Origin: Micromonospora_G sp044458865
GTDB taxonomy: Bacteria > Actinomycetota > Actinomycetes > Mycobacteriales > Micromonosporaceae
Length of the DNA stretch: 64,000 bases
Direction of reading: 5' to 3'
Assembly: GCF_044458865.1 (NCBI RefSeq)
Contig: NZ_JBITIH010000004.1
Coordinates: forward strand, 248,001-312,000
Shown here piece after piece: positions 1-7,483 of this stretch (the first letter of the stretch is position 1; each line of letters starts with the position of its first letter). The position numbers and the translations under genes are program-made. A model generated the notes under the pieces. It was not told the DNA's origin, did not search any database, and was given only the letters and a program-made list of their open reading frames with translations.

Positions 1-124
1 CCACCGAGAGTTCGACCGCTCGGATGAGCGCGCGTTCGAGCGTCGTCTCGATGAGCCCGTGCAGCGCGGCAAGGGTCCGCCAGCCCTGTGCGCGTACCTC
101 GACGGCGTCGTCGCCGATCCCCAT
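1..124 (-). CDS. MarR-family transcriptional regulator, N-terminal part (runs off window)
   Basis: The reverse strand opens with ATG at 124-122 and reads MGIGDDAVEVRAQGWRTLAA, then an amphipathic helix ending ELSV before leaving the window. This arrangement (an early W, a long first helix, then LSV just before the winged helix) is typical of actinobacterial MarR proteins. About 41 residues are visible, so the DNA-binding part is missing. It is transcribed away from the MFS exporter at 246, the usual arrangement of a MarR repressor and the efflux gene it controls. The family call rests on a short N-terminus. Confidence 0.6.
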   Translation of the reverse strand, partial: MGIGDDAVEVRAQGWRTLAALHGLIETTLERALIRAVELSV

Positions 125-143
125 CTCGCCTCCCGGGCGGTAA

Positions 144-199
144 TAGTTGCGTACGCTTCCTATCGGCGTGTACAACTAGAAACCTGGCGTGTGCAAGTA
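144..199. promoter_or_regulatory. Divergent promoter region with candidate MarR operator
   Basis: An imperfect inverted repeat lies at 144-178: TAGTTGCGTACGC pairs with GGCGTGTACAACTA (10 of 13 positions, with TAGTTG/CAACTA perfect). The right half recurs as a direct repeat at 186-199 (GGCGTGTGCAAGTA, 12 of 14 identical), 21 bases or two helical turns away. It sits between the divergent MarR gene and the exporter, so autorepression is a reasonable inference. Confidence 0.4.
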
Positions 200-245
200 C
201 CAGCGTACGCGTCGTAACGGCTGACGCACAGACGGAGAGAGATAC

Positions 246-1448
246 ATGCCGCTCGGACTCATCGCCCTCGCCCTCGGCGGCTTCGGCATCGGACTGACCG
301 AGTTCGTGATCGCCGGCCTGCTACCCGAGGTCGCCACCACCTTCGGTGTCTCGGAGGCCGCGGCGGGCTGGCTCATCACCGGATACGCACTCGGCGTCGT
401 GGTCGGGGCACTCGCGCTCACCGCCGCCACCACCCGACTGCCCCGCAAGGCCGTCCTGCTCGCCCTCCTCGTCCTCTTCATCGCCGGCAACCTGCTGTCG
501 GCGATCGCCCCCGACTACGGGCTCATGCTCACCGGACGGATCGTCGCGGCCCTCTGCCACGGCGCCTTCTTCGGCATCGGCTCGGTCGTCGCCGCCGGAA
601 TGGTGGCACCCCACCGGAAAGCGGGCGCCGTGGCGATCATGTTCACCGGCCTGACCACCGCCAACGTGCTCGGCGTACCGCTCGGCACCCTGCTGGGTCA
701 GCAACTCGGCTGGCGCTCCACCTTCTGGGCGATCACCATCGTCGGCGTGGTCGCCCTGCTCGGCATCGCCACCCTGGTACGCGTACCACGCGACGCGAGC
801 CAGCCCGGCAGCCTGGCGTACGAACTCGGCGCCTTCCGCTCGGGCCAGGTCTGGCTCTCACTTCTGACCACCGTGCTCGGCTTCGGCGGAATGTTCGGCG
901 CGTTCACCTACATCGCCTACACCCTCACCGGGGTCAGCGGCTTCCCCAGCGCGGCGGTGCCCTGGCTGCTGATCCTCTTCGGCGGTGGCCTCTTCCTCGG
1001 CAACATCGTCGGCGGCCGGTTCGCCGACCGCTCCGTCGACCGCACCCTGATCGCCGTCCTGGCCGGCCTGGTCGTCGTCCTGGTCCTCTTCGCCCTCACC
1101 GCGCGCAGCCAGCCGGCCACCTACCTCTCGCTGCTGCTCATGGGAGCGTTCGGCTTCGCCACCGTGCCCGGACTACAGACCCGGGTGATGAGCCACGCCG
1201 CGCACGCGCCGACACTCGCGTCGAGCGCCAACATCGCCGCCTTCAACCTCGGCAACGCGTTCGGCGCCTGGATCGGTGGCCTGACCATCTCCGCCGGCCT
1301 CGGCTACACCTCCCCCATCTGGGCCGGTGCCGCTATCACCGCCGCCGCCCTGTTCGTCATGGTCGTCGCTGGTCGCGCCGCCCCGAACCGGCAACCCGGC
1401 ACGGTCCCGGCCGACGCCCCGCCACCAGTGCCGGCGCCGGCCGTCTGA
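246..1448 (+). CDS. MFS drug-efflux-type transporter (DHA1-like, 12 TM)
   Basis: The 400-residue hydrophobic protein has the length and segment spacing of 12-TM MFS antiporters. The first helix carries GLTEFVIAGLLPEV, and the TM2-TM3 loop is followed by GRIVAALCHGAFFGIG; both are typical of AraJ/CmlA-like DHA1 exporters. It would use the proton gradient to export small hydrophobic compounds; the substrate cannot be read from sequence. The ATG follows a purine-rich stretch (GGAGAGAGATAC). A divergent MarR gene lies upstream and an aldo/keto reductase starts 53 bases downstream on the same strand, suggesting a small detoxification operon. The C-terminal tail is Pro/Ala-rich. Confidence 0.88.
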   Translation: MPLGLIALALGGFGIGLTEFVIAGLLPEVATTFGVSEAAAGWLITGYALGVVVGALALTAATTRLPRKAVLLALLVLFIAGNLLSAIAPDYGLMLTGRIVAALCHGAFFGIGSVVAAGMVAPHRKAGAVAIMFTGLTTANVLGVPLGTLLGQQLGWRSTFWAITIVGVVALLGIATLVRVPRDASQPGSLAYELGAFRSGQVWLSLLTTVLGFGGMFGAFTYIAYTLTGVSGFPSAAVPWLLILFGGGLFLGNIVGGRFADRSVDRTLIAVLAGLVVVLVLFALTARSQPATYLSLLLMGAFGFATVPGLQTRVMSHAAHAPTLASSANIAAFNLGNAFGAWIGGLTISAGLGYTSPIWAGAAITAAALFVMVVAGRAAPNRQPGTVPADAPPPVPAPAV

Positions 1449-1501
1449 AGCACCTCCCCGAACCACCGACCCCACACCATCCACATCGGAAGGACCCACG
1501 C

Positions 1502-2332
1502 ATGTCGACCCACCAACCCACGATCACCCTCAACAACGGCGTCACCATGCCGCAGCTCGGCTTCGGCGTCTTCCAGGTGCCGAACGCGGAGACCGCCGCA
1601 GCCGTCTCGGCGGCCCTGTCGGCCGGCTACCGCAGCATCGACACCGCCGCCGCGTACGGCAACGAGCAGGGCGTACGCCAGGCGATCGAGGAGTCCGGCA
1701 TCCCGCGCGCCGAACTCTTCGTCACCACGAAGCTCTGGAACAGCGACCAGGGGTACGACAGCACCCTGACCGCCTTCGACACCAGCATGGGCAAGCTGGG
1801 TCTGGACTACCTCGACCTGTACCTCATCCACTGGCCCGCCCCTGCCGCCGACCGCTACGTCGACAGCTGGCGGGCGATGGAGACGCTCCACCGTGACGGG
1901 CGGGTACGCGCCATCGGAGTCTCGAACTTCCTCCCCGAACACCTCGACCGGATCATCGACCTCGGCGGTGTCGTACCCGCCGTCAACCAGATCGAGCTGC
2001 ACCCGGCCCTGCAACAGCGCGAGATCGAAGCCGCGAACCAGCGGCTCGGCATCGCCACCGAGGCGTGGAGCCCACTGGCGCGGGCGGCGGTGCTGACCGA
2101 CCCCGTGGTGACCGAGGTCGCGGCGGCACACGGCCGCACCTGCGCCCAGGTCGTCCTCCGCTGGCACCTCCAGCAGGACCGGATCGTCATCCCGAAGTCG
2201 GTCACCCCGGACCGGATCAAGGAAAACATCGGCGTCTTCGACTTCGAGCTGACTGCCTCCGAGATCGACGCGATCAGTTCGCTGGAGCGGGATCTGCGTA
2301 CCGGGCCACACCCGGCGACGTTCAACGGCTGA
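1502..2332 (+). CDS. Aldo/keto reductase (2,5-diketo-gluconate reductase-like)
   Basis: The 276-residue protein is full length for the AKR superfamily. The catalytic tetrad is visible: Asp and Tyr in SIDTAAAYGNE, Lys in VTTKLWN and His in LIHWPAP. The phosphate-binding segment IPKSVTPDRIKEN near the C-terminus indicates NADPH use. It reduces aldehydes or ketones in the cytoplasm; the true substrate is unknown. A GGAAGGA ribosome site precedes the ATG. It follows the exporter by 53 bases, so the two are probably co-transcribed under the divergent MarR regulator. Confidence 0.9.
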   Translation: MSTHQPTITLNNGVTMPQLGFGVFQVPNAETAAAVSAALSAGYRSIDTAAAYGNEQGVRQAIEESGIPRAELFVTTKLWNSDQGYDSTLTAFDTSMGKLGLDYLDLYLIHWPAPAADRYVDSWRAMETLHRDGRVRAIGVSNFLPEHLDRIIDLGGVVPAVNQIELHPALQQREIEAANQRLGIATEAWSPLARAAVLTDPVVTEVAAAHGRTCAQVVLRWHLQQDRIVIPKSVTPDRIKENIGVFDFELTASEIDAISSLERDLRTGPHPATFNG

Positions 2333-2497
2333 TCGTCGCTGCGTCAGTCCCGCGCCAGCCGCCGCACACCGGTAGCCATCATCCACCCATCGAGGAATTC
2401 AATATAATTTCTCTACTTTGGCTGACTAACCGGGGAAAATAGGCCCTGTGCTGCGGCAACCCTCCGCTCCAGGGCTCCATCGGGACGAGGGAGCGGC

Positions 2498-3865
2498 ATG
2501 GCTCGGCACGAGCGGCCCGTAGATCCGACGACTGGACCGTTGTCGTCCTTTGCCTACGAGCTACGGAAGTTACGCGTCGAAGCGGGCAGCCCCACCTACC
2601 GGCGGTTGGCCGAGGTCGCTGGCTACAGCGCCTCGACACTCTCCGCCGCCGCCAGCGGAATCCGGCAACCCAGCCTCGACGTGGTGCTCGCGTACGTCGG
2701 GGCCTGCGGCGGGGACACCGCCCGGTGGCGGCAGCGCTGGCTCGAACTGGACGAGGAACTGCGGCCCGCCAGTTCGGCCAGCGCACCCGCTGACCCGGTG
2801 ACGGCCGAAACACCCGAGCCGGTACGGGCCGAAACATCCGACCCGGCGCTGGCCGAACCGGTTGCCACCGCCCCCGCGAGGCCAGCCACCGCCCCCGCGA
2901 GGCCAACCACCGCCCCCGCGAGGCCAACCACCACGACGGCTGCCGAGGGTTCGCCCACCCCGACTCCGGGCGGGCCGACCGGCACCGACGGCGACGCGGA
3001 GACGACACACGACCGTCCCGTCAGCAACCTGCGGCACCGGAAACTCCGTCGACAAGTGACTCTGGCGGCGGTGGCGGTCGCCGCTCTCGCCGGCACGGCT
3101 GCCGTGGTGCCGATGACCCAGCAGAGGTGGACAACCAGGGGGGCCACGGTGACCGCCGCCCCGACGACCACGCCGGCCTGCCCGACGACCACCACGGACG
3201 CCGCCTTCACCGCCGTCACGTACGGCGGCGGCGTGCACGTCCGCAGCGAACCCCGCCGCGACATGGGAATCCTGTACACCATCCCGCCCGGTTGCGTGAT
3301 CGGGCTCACCGGCTACTGCCTGGGTGAGAGGATCACCGACTCCACCTCCCAGACGCCGGACATCCGTTGGTTCACCCTCGCCGACGGCGGGCTGATCGCC
3401 TCTGGAGTGGTGCACGGCAATCCGCCCGTCGGTCTGGAACCGTCCCGCTGCGCGGGCGACCGACCCGGACCGGCCGCGATCGCCATCGCGATCGCCCCCG
3501 ATGTGACCGGCCCGGGCCGGTGGCGACTGAGCGCGACCGGCACCCACCTGGAGATCGTGGGCTTCGCCGCCTACTACGCGGCCGACCCCGCACTGCCGGA
3601 CGAGCGCCGCTGGCACCAGATCGGGATGACCGGCACGGCCACCCCACCGTTCGACCTCAACTGGAGCCTCGACCACCTTCCCGTGCACACCGGACCGACC
3701 GCGGAGATCCCGGTGGCCGCGGTGGCCTGTCTCGGCGGCGGCGCGCCGACCGACGTACTCGACGTGCGCATGGCCCGCGCCGACGGCTCCAGCGCCGCCG
3801 AGGCCCTGCCGCTCGCCGCCGACCAGCGGCTCGCGGCCCGCCGTACCGCCTGCCTCTACCCCTGA
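2498..3865 (+). CDS. HTH (XRE-like) protein with one TM segment and extracytoplasmic domain
   Basis: Residues about 15-85 form a helix-turn-helix domain (YRRLAEVAGYSASTLSAAAS then RQPSLDVVLAYV). A Pro/Ala/Thr linker follows, containing three 7-residue APARPTT-type repeats encoded by a 21-base tandem repeat (2865-2927). There is one TM helix near residue 190 (VTLAAVAVAALAGTAAVVP). The outer domain has an SH3-like start (GGGVHVRSEP) and paired cysteines. The topology resembles a membrane-anchored regulator linking an outside signal to DNA; its target is unknown. Codon 25 (2570-2572) is TTA, rare in such genomes, so translation may depend on the tRNA-Leu(UAA) at 62826. Confidence 0.65.
   Translation: MARHERPVDPTTGPLSSFAYELRKLRVEAGSPTYRRLAEVAGYSASTLSAAASGIRQPSLDVVLAYVGACGGDTARWRQRWLELDEELRPASSASAPADPVTAETPEPVRAETSDPALAEPVATAPARPATAPARPTTAPARPTTTTAAEGSPTPTPGGPTGTDGDAETTHDRPVSNLRHRKLRRQVTLAAVAVAALAGTAAVVPMTQQRWTTRGATVTAAPTTTPACPTTTTDAAFTAVTYGGGVHVRSEPRRDMGILYTIPPGCVIGLTGYCLGERITDSTSQTPDIRWFTLADGGLIASGVVHGNPPVGLEPSRCAGDRPGPAAIAIAIAPDVTGPGRWRLSATGTHLEIVGFAAYYAADPALPDERRWHQIGMTGTATPPFDLNWSLDHLPVHTGPTAEIPVAAVACLGGGAPTDVLDVRMARADGSSAAEALPLAADQRLAARRTACLYP
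2865..2927 (+). repeat. 21-base tandem repeat, three copies, in coding sequence
   Basis: The unit CCACCGCCCCCGCGAGGCCA (plus one base) repeats three times and encodes the APARPTT-type linker of the membrane-anchored HTH protein. Such repeats vary in copy number by slippage, changing only linker length. Confidence 0.8.
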
Positions 3866-3944
3866 GACAGGGGTACGGGAACGGCCGCCACCGGTGGCCC
3901 GGCGGGACGGATCCCACCGGGCCACCGGTCAGGCGTCACCGAAC

Positions 3945-4394
3945 TCAACAGCCCTGGCGACCGGAGTGGATCCAGTAGGTGGTGCCGGCCCAGTCCATCT
4001 CGCCGTACGCGTCGACGCAGTTGTTCACCGTGCCGGTCACGCCACGCGGCCCGGCATAGTACAGGTAGTCGTCGTTGTCCTTGGACGACACCGCGGTGGC
4101 GGTGCACGAGCCGGTGCCGGAGGTCTCCGCGCACCGAGCGATCTGGACGGAGGTCCGCGCCGAGGAGCCGTACGCCGCGCCACGGTGGTACATGCAGGCG
4201 CTGTTCGTGCCACCATTGGTGCTGTTGTAGTAGATGACCAGCTCGGCGACCGGGTTGCTCGGCGGGTACGCGTAGCTGTAGGTCACCGTGCCGGAGCAGG
4301 AGACCGCCGCCTGCGACGGTGCCGCCGTGACGACCAGCACCGTGCCGAAGGTCAGCAACGCCAGCAGCGCTCCGAACGCTCTGCGCAGCATCAT
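3945..4394 (-). CDS. Small secreted protein of unknown function
   Basis: The start is taken at the ATG at 4394 because GAGGAG lies 8 bases upstream; an earlier in-frame GTG (4403) overlaps that site. The 149-residue product begins MMLRRAFGALLALLTFGT and has a clear Sec signal peptide with an AXA-type cleavage site (SQA, before AVSCSG). The mature part of about 120 residues is rich in Gly, Ser, Thr and Tyr and has six cysteines, suggesting disulfides and a small beta-rich extracellular fold. No family is recognised. It is tail-to-tail with the HTH/TM gene (79-base gap) and lies downstream of the FAD monooxygenase, separated by a hairpin. Confidence 0.7.
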   Translation of the reverse strand: MMLRRAFGALLALLTFGTVLVVTAAPSQAAVSCSGTVTYSYAYPPSNPVAELVIYYNSTNGGTNSACMYHRGAAYGSSARTSVQIARCAETSGTGSCTATAVSSKDNDDYLYYAGPRGVTGTVNNCVDAYGEMDWAGTTYWIHSGRQGC

Positions 4395-4464
4395 GACTTC
4401 CACTCCTCTGGGACGGGGGTGGGTTGAGTGCCGTCCCGCCGTCCATTCCTACGGAACAGCGACG

Positions 4465-4494
4465 TTGATCGCCGCTGGTGGCGGCACCGATCAA
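4465..4494 (-). terminator. Hairpin downstream of the FAD monooxygenase gene
   Basis: TTGATCG (4465-4471) pairs with CGATCAA (4488-4494), with an inner GCCGC/GCGGC stem. It lies about 50 bases beyond the monooxygenase stop and before the next gene on that strand. There is no clear U-tract. Confidence 0.5.
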
Positions 4495-4543
4495 TCAATC
4501 CCGTACAACGCCGAACAATCGAATGCCCTCCCGCTACAGCTTC

Positions 4544-5947
4544 CTAGGAACCTAGTGTCTTTCTCGGCGCGGTGGCCAGCAGCCCGCCGGTGATCCCGGT
4601 GACCAGCCCCCGCCCGGCGGGTTCGCCGACCGGGGCGGGTCCACAGCAGCCACCCGATCGTGCCGTGGTGGGGTCGTCGGCGGAGGCCAGGTCGCTGGAG
4701 CAGACCCCGGTCTCCGGCAGTTGCAGTCGTACGTCCCGGGCGGCCTCCCAGTCACCGGCGAGGGCCGCGACGACGGAACGAACCTGTTCGTAGCCGGTGG
4801 CCAGGAGAAAGGTCGGTGCGCGGCCGTAGCTCTTCACACCGACGATGTAGAAGCCGGGCTCGGGATGGGCCAGGTCGTCGACACCGTGCGGTGGAACGGT
4901 GCCGCAGGAGTGCTGGTTCGGGTCGATCAGCGGGGCGAGCGTACGGGGTGACTCCACGATCGGGTCGAGGTCCAGGCGCAACTCGGAGCTGATCGTGTGG
5001 TCGGGGCGGAACCCGGTGGCGGACACGATCCGGTCCACCGTCACCGCTCGTCGACCCCCAGCACCGTCGAGGGCCACCACCTCCACCCCATCTTCGCCTT
5101 CCGTGGCACGGAGGGTGTGCGTGGAGAACCCGGTGAGCAGCCTTATCCGGCCCGCCTCGACGTGCGCGAGTAGTCGGGTGCCGAGGGCTCCCCGGGCGGG
5201 CAGCGCGTCGTTGTCGCCGCCGCCGTAGGCCCGGGACGCGTTCGCGGCGCGGATCGCCCAGTACACGGTCGTGCCCGGTTCTGCGGCGGCGAGGTCGGCG
5301 AGGTTCAGCAGGGTGTTCGCGGCTGAGTGTCCGGCGCCGACGACAAGGACCCGGGTGCCGGCGAAGCGGTCGCGGTCCGCTCCGAGCACGTCCGGCAGCG
5401 CCTGCTCGATCACACCGGGAAGGTCGGTCTCGCCATGCGCCGGTAGCCCGTTGGCGCCGAGGACGTTCGGCATGGTCCAGGTGCCGGAGGCGTCGATCAC
5501 CGCGCGGGCGAGGATCTCCGCCCCATCGGCGAGCCGGATGACGAACGGGGCGCCTTCCCGGCCTCGGGAGCGGACCCGGTCGACGCCGACCCGGCTGATC
5601 GCGACGACCCGGGCGCCGTAGCGCAGACGGGGGGCGATCGCCGGCAGCTTCGCCAGCGGTCGCAGGTATGCGTCGACGAGTGCCGCGCCGGTCGGCAGTA
5701 GTTCCGGGTCGGGTGCGGTCCAACCGGCGGCGTCGAGAAGCCGTCGGGCGGCGGCGTCGATGTCGTACCGCCATGGGCTGAACATCCGGACGTGCCGCCA
5801 CTGGGCGACAGACGCGGCCGCGTGTCGACCGGCTTCCAGGACGACGAAGTCCAGGCCGCGTTCGGCGAGGTGCGCGGCGGCGGCCAGACCAACCGGTCCG
5901 GCGCCGATCACCGCAACCGGCAGGGTCTCAGGATTGCTGCTGCTCAT
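4544..5947 (-). CDS. FAD-dependent monooxygenase of the arsenic locus (ArsO-like)
   Basis: The start is set at the ATG at 5947, preceded by AAGGAG with 6-base spacing, giving 467 residues. The N-terminus carries the FAD Rossmann motif VIGAGPVGLAAAAHLAERG, with a second nucleotide-binding motif in the middle (VLVVGAGHSAAN) and the flavin-monooxygenase-type ATGFRPD signature. It therefore binds FAD and NAD(P)H like ArsO-type monooxygenases of actinobacterial ars operons. The C-terminal tail has a vicinal Cys pair (GGCCGPAP) and another Cys (TGVCSSD), possible arsenic or metal ligands. It is divergent from arsR with repeated ArsR-type boxes between them. The exact reaction is unproven. Confidence 0.75.
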   Translation of the reverse strand: MSSSNPETLPVAVIGAGPVGLAAAAHLAERGLDFVVLEAGRHAAASVAQWRHVRMFSPWRYDIDAAARRLLDAAGWTAPDPELLPTGAALVDAYLRPLAKLPAIAPRLRYGARVVAISRVGVDRVRSRGREGAPFVIRLADGAEILARAVIDASGTWTMPNVLGANGLPAHGETDLPGVIEQALPDVLGADRDRFAGTRVLVVGAGHSAANTLLNLADLAAAEPGTTVYWAIRAANASRAYGGGDNDALPARGALGTRLLAHVEAGRIRLLTGFSTHTLRATEGEDGVEVVALDGAGGRRAVTVDRIVSATGFRPDHTISSELRLDLDPIVESPRTLAPLIDPNQHSCGTVPPHGVDDLAHPEPGFYIVGVKSYGRAPTFLLATGYEQVRSVVAALAGDWEAARDVRLQLPETGVCSSDLASADDPTTARSGGCCGPAPVGEPAGRGLVTGITGGLLATAPRKTLGS

Positions 5948-5960
5948 TCCGAACTCCTTG

Positions 5961-6080
5961 TCTCGACACTTCTCAAAATAAGAGGTCGGACTGGCCTCTG
6001 GCCCTACCGGGCGGGCTGCTGTCTCGACGTTGCTCAAATCAGAGAGTTGCATGCTGTTTCGATACCTGTCAACCTAGAGG
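5961..6080. promoter_or_regulatory. arsR operator: Three repeated operator boxes between the monooxygenase and arsR
   Basis: Three related boxes occur in one orientation: 5961-5985 (begins TCTCGACACTTCTCAAAATA), 6022-6045 (begins TCTCGACGTTGCTCAAATCA) and 6057-6080 (begins TTTCGATACCTGTCAACCTA). The shared pattern is TyTCGAy, four to six bases, TCAA, then AGAG. Box 1 touches the monooxygenase ribosome site and box 3 ends two bases before the arsR ATG, so one repressor could control both directions. Confidence 0.55.
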
Positions 6081-6081
6081 A

Positions 6082-6459
6082 ATGTCGAAACAGCCGGCGC
6101 CCCCCAACCTCTCCGACCTCAACGCCGGCGGCCCCTGCTGCGCACCCATAAGCGAGCAGCGGATCCCGGCCGAGGCCGCCGCCGCACTCGCCCCCGCATT
6201 CAAGGCCCTAGGCGATCCGGTACGGCTCCAGTTGATGTCGATGATCGCCTCGGCGCCCTCCGGAGAGATCTGCGTGTGCGACCTCACCCCGGCCTTCGAT
6301 CTGACCGGCCCCACGATCTCGCATCACCTGAAGACCCTGCGGGAGACCGGCCTGGTCGACGCCGAACGGCGCGGCACCTGGGTCTACTACCGGGCGCGGC
6401 CCGGCATCATGCGGCAACTCGCGAGCCTCCTCGCGACCGAGGCGCCCGCACCCGCGTAG
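6082..6459 (+). CDS. arsR: ArsR-family arsenic-responsive repressor
   Basis: The 125-residue winged-helix protein has the ArsR recognition helix region (LTGPTISHHLKTLRETGLVD) followed by the beta wing (RRGTWVYY). Candidate As(III) ligands are a vicinal Cys19-Cys20 pair near the N-terminus (GGPCCAP) and Cys64/Cys66 in EICVCDL. This resembles the Corynebacterium-type ArsR that uses N-terminal cysteines plus one in the helix. Arsenite binding should release the operator boxes upstream. The ATG is nearly touching AGAGGA, so initiation may be leaderless or weak. It faces the FAD monooxygenase gene. Confidence 0.88.
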   Translation: MSKQPAPPNLSDLNAGGPCCAPISEQRIPAEAAAALAPAFKALGDPVRLQLMSMIASAPSGEICVCDLTPAFDLTGPTISHHLKTLRETGLVDAERRGTWVYYRARPGIMRQLASLLATEAPAPA

Positions 6460-6524
6460 GAGCCACCAACCCTCGGCCCATCGCCACCACGGCTTGACCG
6501 AACCAAGGTAGATCAGCCAGCATT

Positions 6525-6544
6525 GACTCAATGAACACTGAGTC
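6525..6544. promoter_or_regulatory. Inverted repeat spanning the start codon of the ArsR-phosphatase gene
   Basis: GACTCA (6525-6530) and TGAGTC (6539-6544) are perfect inverted halves separated by ATGAACAC, whose ATG is the predicted start at 6531. No Shine-Dalgarno is present, so the gene may be leaderless and self-repressed by its own HTH domain. Confidence 0.45.
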
Positions 6545-7214
6545 TTCTTTGTTGCAGTCGCGGGCTCGCATCCACGCCGCCCTGGGCGAGCCGGCCCGCC
6601 TCGCGATCGTGGACACGCTCACCGTCGGCGACACCTCCCCCGGCGAGATCGCCCGCAGCCTGGACCTGCCCACGAATCTCGTCGCGCACCACCTGAAGGT
6701 GCTCCAGGACGCCGGCCTCGTCGTACGGACCCGCTCCGAGGGCGACCGGCGCCGCACCTACCTGCGTCTGGAACCCGAGGCCCTCGCGGTGTTGACGCCG
6801 CCGCCGCTGACGGACGTGCCCCGGGTCGTGTTCGTCTGCACCCACAACTCCGCGCGCTCCCAGCTCGCCGCCGCCCTCTGGACACGGCGCGCCCGCACCC
6901 CGGCCGCCTCCGCCGGCACCCGACCGGCCCCACGCGTGCACCCCCGCGCGATCAAGGTCGCGAGCCGACACGGCCTGACGCTCAACCCGACCGGGACCGC
7001 GCACGTCGCCGATGTCGTACGCGACGGCGACCTGGTCATCGCGGTCTGCGACAACGCCCACGAAGACCTCACCGAGACCGCCCGACCGCGGCTGCACTGG
7101 TCCGTGCCCGCACCCGCCGACACTGACGCCGCGTTCGAGGCCGCCTTCGCCGATCTCGCCGGACGTGTCGACCGCCTCGCGCCCGCCCTCGAACCCGGAG
7201 CCTCCGATGGCTGA
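6531..7214 (+). CDS. ArsR-type HTH fused to low-MW phosphatase/arsenate reductase-like domain
   Basis: This 227-residue protein has two parts. Residues 1-90 are an ArsR-type winged helix (DLPTNLVAHHLKVLQDAGLV, then RSEGDRRRTYLRL). Residues about 98-222 are a low-molecular-weight phosphatase fold whose P-loop VCTHNSARSQ fits C-x5-R, as in ArsC of the LMW-PTP type. The catalytic Cys and Arg are kept, but the C-terminal half lacks the GCGDVCP motif of the stand-alone enzyme at 8267. It may sense arsenate or phosphoprotein through its catalytic pocket, or couple reduction to regulation; this is inference. It overlaps the next start by 8 bases. Confidence 0.78.
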   Translation: MNTESSLLQSRARIHAALGEPARLAIVDTLTVGDTSPGEIARSLDLPTNLVAHHLKVLQDAGLVVRTRSEGDRRRTYLRLEPEALAVLTPPPLTDVPRVVFVCTHNSARSQLAAALWTRRARTPAASAGTRPAPRVHPRAIKVASRHGLTLNPTGTAHVADVVRDGDLVIAVCDNAHEDLTETARPRLHWSVPAPADTDAAFEAAFADLAGRVDRLAPALEPGASDG

Positions 7215-7410
7215 CCTGGTCGCCGAACGGTTCGCCCGCCAACGCCTGCACGCCCTGGCCCGGGGAGAAGGACCTCACCGCGACAGCCGGCCGGTCGTCC
7301 TGTTCCTGTGCACCCACAACGCCGGCCGCAGCCAGATGGCCCTCGGCTTCTTCACTCACCTGGCCGGCGACCGCGCGGTCGCCTGGTCCGGCGGCTCCGA
7401 ACCCGGTACC
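7207..7410 (+). pseudogene. arsC: Truncated arsenate reductase (5' part of an arsC)
   Basis: From the ATG at 7207 the frame reads MADLVAERFARQRLHALARG and reaches an intact P-loop LCTHNAGRSQ and the following SGGSEPG. That is the first 65-70 residues of a second, longer type of LMW arsenate reductase. Family similarity then stops: the expected NP.AV..M, TMGCGD and PG.RY.DW motifs are absent, and the frame runs on into unrelated sequence inside the aquaporin gene. A deletion between the P-loop and the aquaporin start is the simplest explanation. Another arsC is intact at 8267, so the function is not lost. Confidence 0.7.
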
Positions 7411-7483
7411 TCCCATGGCGGTGGTCCCACCATCGGGTCCGCCAGATCAGCCCACCGACTCCCAGAACCGGAGTACCGCCCTG

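Noticed and set aside
2865..2927. CRISPR-like array
   Set aside because: The three 21-base units are in frame and contiguous with no spacers. They encode a linker. No CRISPR array is present in the window.
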